Source of the DNA: Bemisia tabaci
Taxonomy: Eukaryota; Arthropoda; Insecta; Hemiptera; Aleyrodidae
Assembly (NCBI RefSeq): GCF_918797505.1
Contig: NC_092801.1
Coordinates: 26,442,477-26,506,476 of the forward strand
DNA length: 64,000 nt
Direction: 5' to 3'
Shown: piece by piece, positions 60,850 through 64,000 of the stretch
How positions within the stretch are numbered: position 1 is the first letter of the stretch
How the letters are laid out: each line of letters opens with the position of its first letter
The notes under the pieces: generated by a model
Seen by the model: only the letters and a program-made list of their open reading frames with translations
What the model was told of the DNA's origin: nothing
Databases searched by the model: none
Translations under genes and position numbers: made by a program

Positions 60850-61150
60850 ATATTCTTATACATCTTATTATACGGCACACTTGAACACTGAAACGTACTG
60901 CAAAATTTCCAAGGTTTCCAAGGGATCCGAGCACAAAGCGGGTAAGGATTAGCGTAAAGTCTAGACCGGCGTTAATGCGAACTCGGCGCGGTGAAGCACG
61001 GAGCGAACTGAGCGCGCGAGGGTTGACGCTAGACGCGGAGGACGGCTGACTGACCAACTGAGGGTTCGAGGGATCTCCCTGCGACGCCACCGTCGGCTGT
61101 CGTCGCGCTCGTCAGCTGTTCCACTTGCAGAGCAACACAGCATGTTGCCG
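60850..61150 (-). promoter_or_regulatory. chp: Candidate chp promoter / first non-coding exon (CpG-rich)
   Basis: A 200-bp CpG-rich block (60950-61145) in AT-rich flanking DNA, about 2 kb upstream of the exon that carries the ATG. On the minus strand it contains initiator-like TCAGT motifs (for example CGCTCAGTTCGC). No unambiguous donor was found on the minus strand, while AGCGG|GTAAGG is present on the plus strand, so transcription could also run away from chp. Confidence 0.3.
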
Positions 61151-62249
61151 ATTCAATCTCCATCACAGGGCTAAAGTAGAGTACCTATAAAGCGAAAGTA
61201 TGGACAGATCGCTTCATGGAGGGCTTAACGGCCCAAAAGTGCAGCCACCCTTCTAACCAAACTCCACAAATTTCACTGCCAGTCTGTAGATTCCAATTCT
61301 AACGAAGATGGCTAAGAAAGTACATAAATGAGCGTTCTTCCACAAAAATGAGTATATTTATTCAAAAACTAAGTCAAATACGTGCTTTATAAACGATGGT
61401 TCGTAACAATTGTATTAATAAATCGCTCCGGATAATTGAAATTCATAATTTTGGCTGCATTTCTGGGCCCTAACTTTATTCGCGGAGGCATCGGTGAAGG
61501 CCTGATGGATTTTCGGAGTTTCACATCTGTCTATACTCTCGCTATACAGGTACTCTAGGTTAAAGTATGGCTACGGAATTCGACGAGGGTAAATTGGACT
61601 ACATTCTGCTAGAGTACACGGATGGGTTAAGTACGGACCTGTCGGAATATGGAGTTTTTAGGGCCTAAAAGAGCAACCCTCTACTAGAGTCAATTATGAA
61701 GAAAAGCATCAAATTCACAGGAAATTATTTTGAAAAAGGAGACGAGAATCTTGCGTCCTCATACGGAAGTGAAGACGAGGCTTGTACATCGCAATCTCGG
61801 TAAGAAACAACACCCATGAAGAACCGTAAGGGGTCCCAATTTTCTTCGAAAAAAATTGTCATCTACTAAATGAGTTGATTTGGTTTTAACCGATAGATAA
61901 TGATTAAATGTTTCAAGCAAAAACACATCATAAAAGCATTGCTTTTATTAATTAGTTATTGAATTTTCGAAAAGTAGAGAGTGCACAGGAATTTTCTTTG
62001 ATTTTGCCGCTCCTTCTCATTCGTTTTGAAACATCAATAAAAACCATCAAGTGAACGTGCCGGGGGGGAGGGGTGAATAAGACGCATTTACTCGTGTTTA
62101 ACACATTTTTTGGGGATGCCCTGTCAACACTACTAGCAAAAGTTAAGTTTTGTAAACCTATCTCTGTGTGGACAAAGCCTTCCATTCATAAGCAATGAAC
62201 GAAAAAATTATGAAAGAACATACATGAATGTGGTTTAATGATTTTAACT

Positions 62250-62430
62250 TCCGCCGCCGCGCCGCGCCGCGCAGACCGCACCGTGTTTGGCGCAATGCGT
62301 GAAGTATTCACGCAGTCTTGTAGGCGCCATACGTTTCACGCTAACCGCAATGACCGGTGGTGAACACAGTGGTGTTTGATGCAATGCGTGAAGTATTCGT
62401 GCAGTCTTGTAGGCGCTGATATGTGTTACA
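62250..62430. repeat. Family N tandem modules, fragment 3
   Basis: Two units of GCAATGCGTGAAGTATTC(A/G)(C/T)GCAG + TCTTGTAGGCGC, preceded by a CCGCGCCGCG run. The modules resemble those inside the elements at 15585 and 24439. Confidence 0.65.
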
Positions 62431-62842
62431 TGCCGATCGCTGCGCCGATGGCTTCTCCTTTTCAGCTCGAGTCCTCGTCATCATTGCTCTCTGCGTCGCG
62501 CCATTCCAGGCCAAATTGCGTGTTTGGTTTCTCTCTTAACTCGACTAATTAAAGGTGCTGTCTCTTGTATCACTGAAAGACGACAAAATTAAAAATTACT
62601 ACACTCTCAGGAAATGAGAGAGTTTGTCGCCTTTTCTCGTTTGTAATTTTTTTTTTCTAAATCCGATATTTTTTTATACCTACATTTGAAAAAATTGCAA
62701 AATTTGCCGCCCTCTAGATTTGCCGCCATGAGCCGCGGCCCATGTGGCCACCCCCTTAATCCGGCCCTGGCCTCCATAACAATGCCTCGCCTCTTCACCG
62801 TAAATCCTGTACCTCGGTCCTCTATCTTCTGACTCTCTTCAC

Positions 62843-63037
62843 TCATAATTCTTTCTCAACTTCTTCCATGAATATGAGCCGAAGCCTTCCTCTATTTCGC
62901 TTAGCGATGGTTTTACCTTCAATACTTCTTTTGGCATTCCCCTGTTTTTCATTCTCCCAACATGGCCAAACCATTGTATTCTTTGCGCTTTAATGAATCT
63001 TAAAATACCATCATGCTCAAGTATTTGGTCAATTTCT
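62843..63037 (-). pseudogene. Non-LTR retrotransposon reverse transcriptase, 3' tail remnant
   Basis: The minus strand encodes [20 protein letters not shown] then [10 protein letters not shown], the RW.GHV.RM motif found at the C-terminal end of many insect non-LTR retrotransposon polyproteins. The expected RGRPR...EEVEKEL tail follows in another frame, so a frameshift lies between. Only the last about 65 codons are present. Confidence 0.65.
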
Positions 63038-63327
63038 ACATTCTTTCAGTGCACTCTCTACTGTTCCGCAATGCAAGACTTAAAACTACTATACAAGCTC
63101 ATTACCTTCATAGCAATTTTGAAGAAGAAAAAATCTAAAAAATTAAACTTTATCTTAGCTGCCCGATTCCCTAAAAAACTTATTCAGTAAGTAGCTGCAT
63201 CCACTGCTTGCCGCCCGCCTCAGTTTCATAACATCCCGCTCAATTCGACGTCACTCTGACATAAGAGCTTATTTCTATTTCCACGTAAGCCGTAAGCCCT
63301 GAAAAGCCTAAAGTTATATGGAGAACA

Positions 63328-63576
63328 CTGCCGTGCTAAAGAAGAACACCGTATGAACATTCGAAAGTTGCCAAATTTCCCTCGATAAAACATGTATTTT
63401 TGACGACACTCATGCACATTTTTCTGTGAAATTTTCAGATATTTTAGATTGAATTGCGTGCGAAATTGTCGGAAAATTTTAGAAAAAAATATTCATAATT
63501 TACCCTGCGAATTCGGTTTTTTTTTTAGGGAAATTTTGGCAACGTCTGATGGCTCATACGCCGTTCTTCCGTAGCA
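63328..63576. repeat. Family D element, copy 4, broken at its right end by family B
   Basis: Left end CTGCCGTGCTAAAGAAGAAC, right side CGCCGTTCTTCCGTAGCA, which stops where a family B element starts. The missing CGGCAG is found on the far side at about 63829. Confidence 0.75.
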
Positions 63577-63578
63577 TA

Positions 63579-63827
63579 CACTGGAAAAAAAAACACATTG
63601 GATCTAGAGTCCAGACTCTTAAAAACATTGACAAGAAAAAATACTCTCGATTCAATCAAATTTAAACTGAAATCAAGAACCCAGCCTCTTAAGTTGAGCG
63701 GATTTCTTTTTGATTTAAGCTTCAATCTGATTGAATCAAGAGTCCTTATTCTTGTCGATGTTTTCAACAGTCTAGACGCTAGATCCAATGTGTTTTTTTT
63801 CCTTATTTTTTTTTTTTTTTTTCAAGT
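63579..63827. mobile_element. Family B element at the right edge
   Basis: CACTGGAAAAAAAAACACATTGGATC at the left, mirrored by GATCCAATGTGTTTTTTTTCC at the right. Interior GAGTCCAGACTCTTAAAAAC with CTTGACAAGAA-type arms is shared with the copy at 23987. The right terminus is disturbed by a T-run (ending TTTTCAAGTG). Confidence 0.7.
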
Positions 63828-64000
63828 GCGGCAGGACAGGGCTGATGCGGAAATTGAGATACGTTCTTACGTCAGTGGGACGACGAATTCCATCATGCTC
63901 CCCAAATTCCAGAAATCGTCACTCCAAACGACATAAGGGCATATCTCAATATCCACACAAGCCCTATTCTCCGTATAATTGCATGCTCTCTGTAACTCAT

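Noticed and set aside
1..64000. CRISPR arrays, bacterial operons, ribosomal RNA genes
   Set aside because: None present. The spliced genes and repeats are eukaryotic, and the tandem repeats lack unique spacers of constant length.

Overview
The window is eukaryotic and almost certainly from an insect. It is AT-rich, genes are split by GT-AG introns, and most of the length is non-coding DNA packed with short inverted-repeat transposons. A whitefly or related hemipteran is a weak guess, based on the intron-rich gene, the transposon load and a small knottin-like secreted peptide. No species-level marker was seen.

The main gene is an orthologue of Drosophila chaoptin (chp), a GPI-anchored leucine-rich-repeat adhesion protein of photoreceptor cells. 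It runs on the minus strand from the start codon at 58983 to the stop at 11275 (47.7 kb). Nineteen coding exons join in frame with GT-AG borders at every junction and give 1289 residues, close to the fly protein (about 1315). The ATG is the last codon of exon 1, directly before a GTAAGT donor. A 19.7-kb first intron separates it from the signal-peptide exon. Exon 17 (13275-13388) is short and easy to miss.

At the left edge the last two or three exons of an SLC7-type amino-acid transporter lie on the plus strand, convergent with chp. Between them, 2231-11274 holds no gene that can be supported. Inside chp intron 5, on the opposite strand, lies a compact gene for an 80-residue secreted eight-cysteine peptide (29919-30161) with its own splice acceptor and poly(A) signal.

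The rest is mobile or repetitive DNA. Families are lettered here for reference. A: 165-bp hAT-like MITE, seven copies, three with perfect 8-bp target duplications. B: CACTGRAAAAA-ended elements with 2-bp duplications. C: GGGCTGATTGT-ended foldback, six copies. D: GCCGTGCTAAGGAAGAAC-type. E: GGACCGCGTTAAGCAGAAAG-type. F: about 250 bp, CGTCACCTTTCGGCC ends. G: 500-bp near-complete palindrome. H: TACAGGGTG-ended mariner-like. There are also 1-kb foldbacks, a degraded mariner with about 200-bp terminal repeats, a tRNA-derived SINE head, a non-LTR retrotransposon tail and a 140-bp tandem repeat present in two introns in opposite orientation. Several nested insertions can be read to the base.

The flank 59000-64000 upstream of chp contains transposon debris and a CpG-rich block near 61000 that may be the chp promoter or first non-coding exon. 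Another CpG-rich block, at about 42780-43200 in intron 1, carries a consensus minus-strand splice donor.
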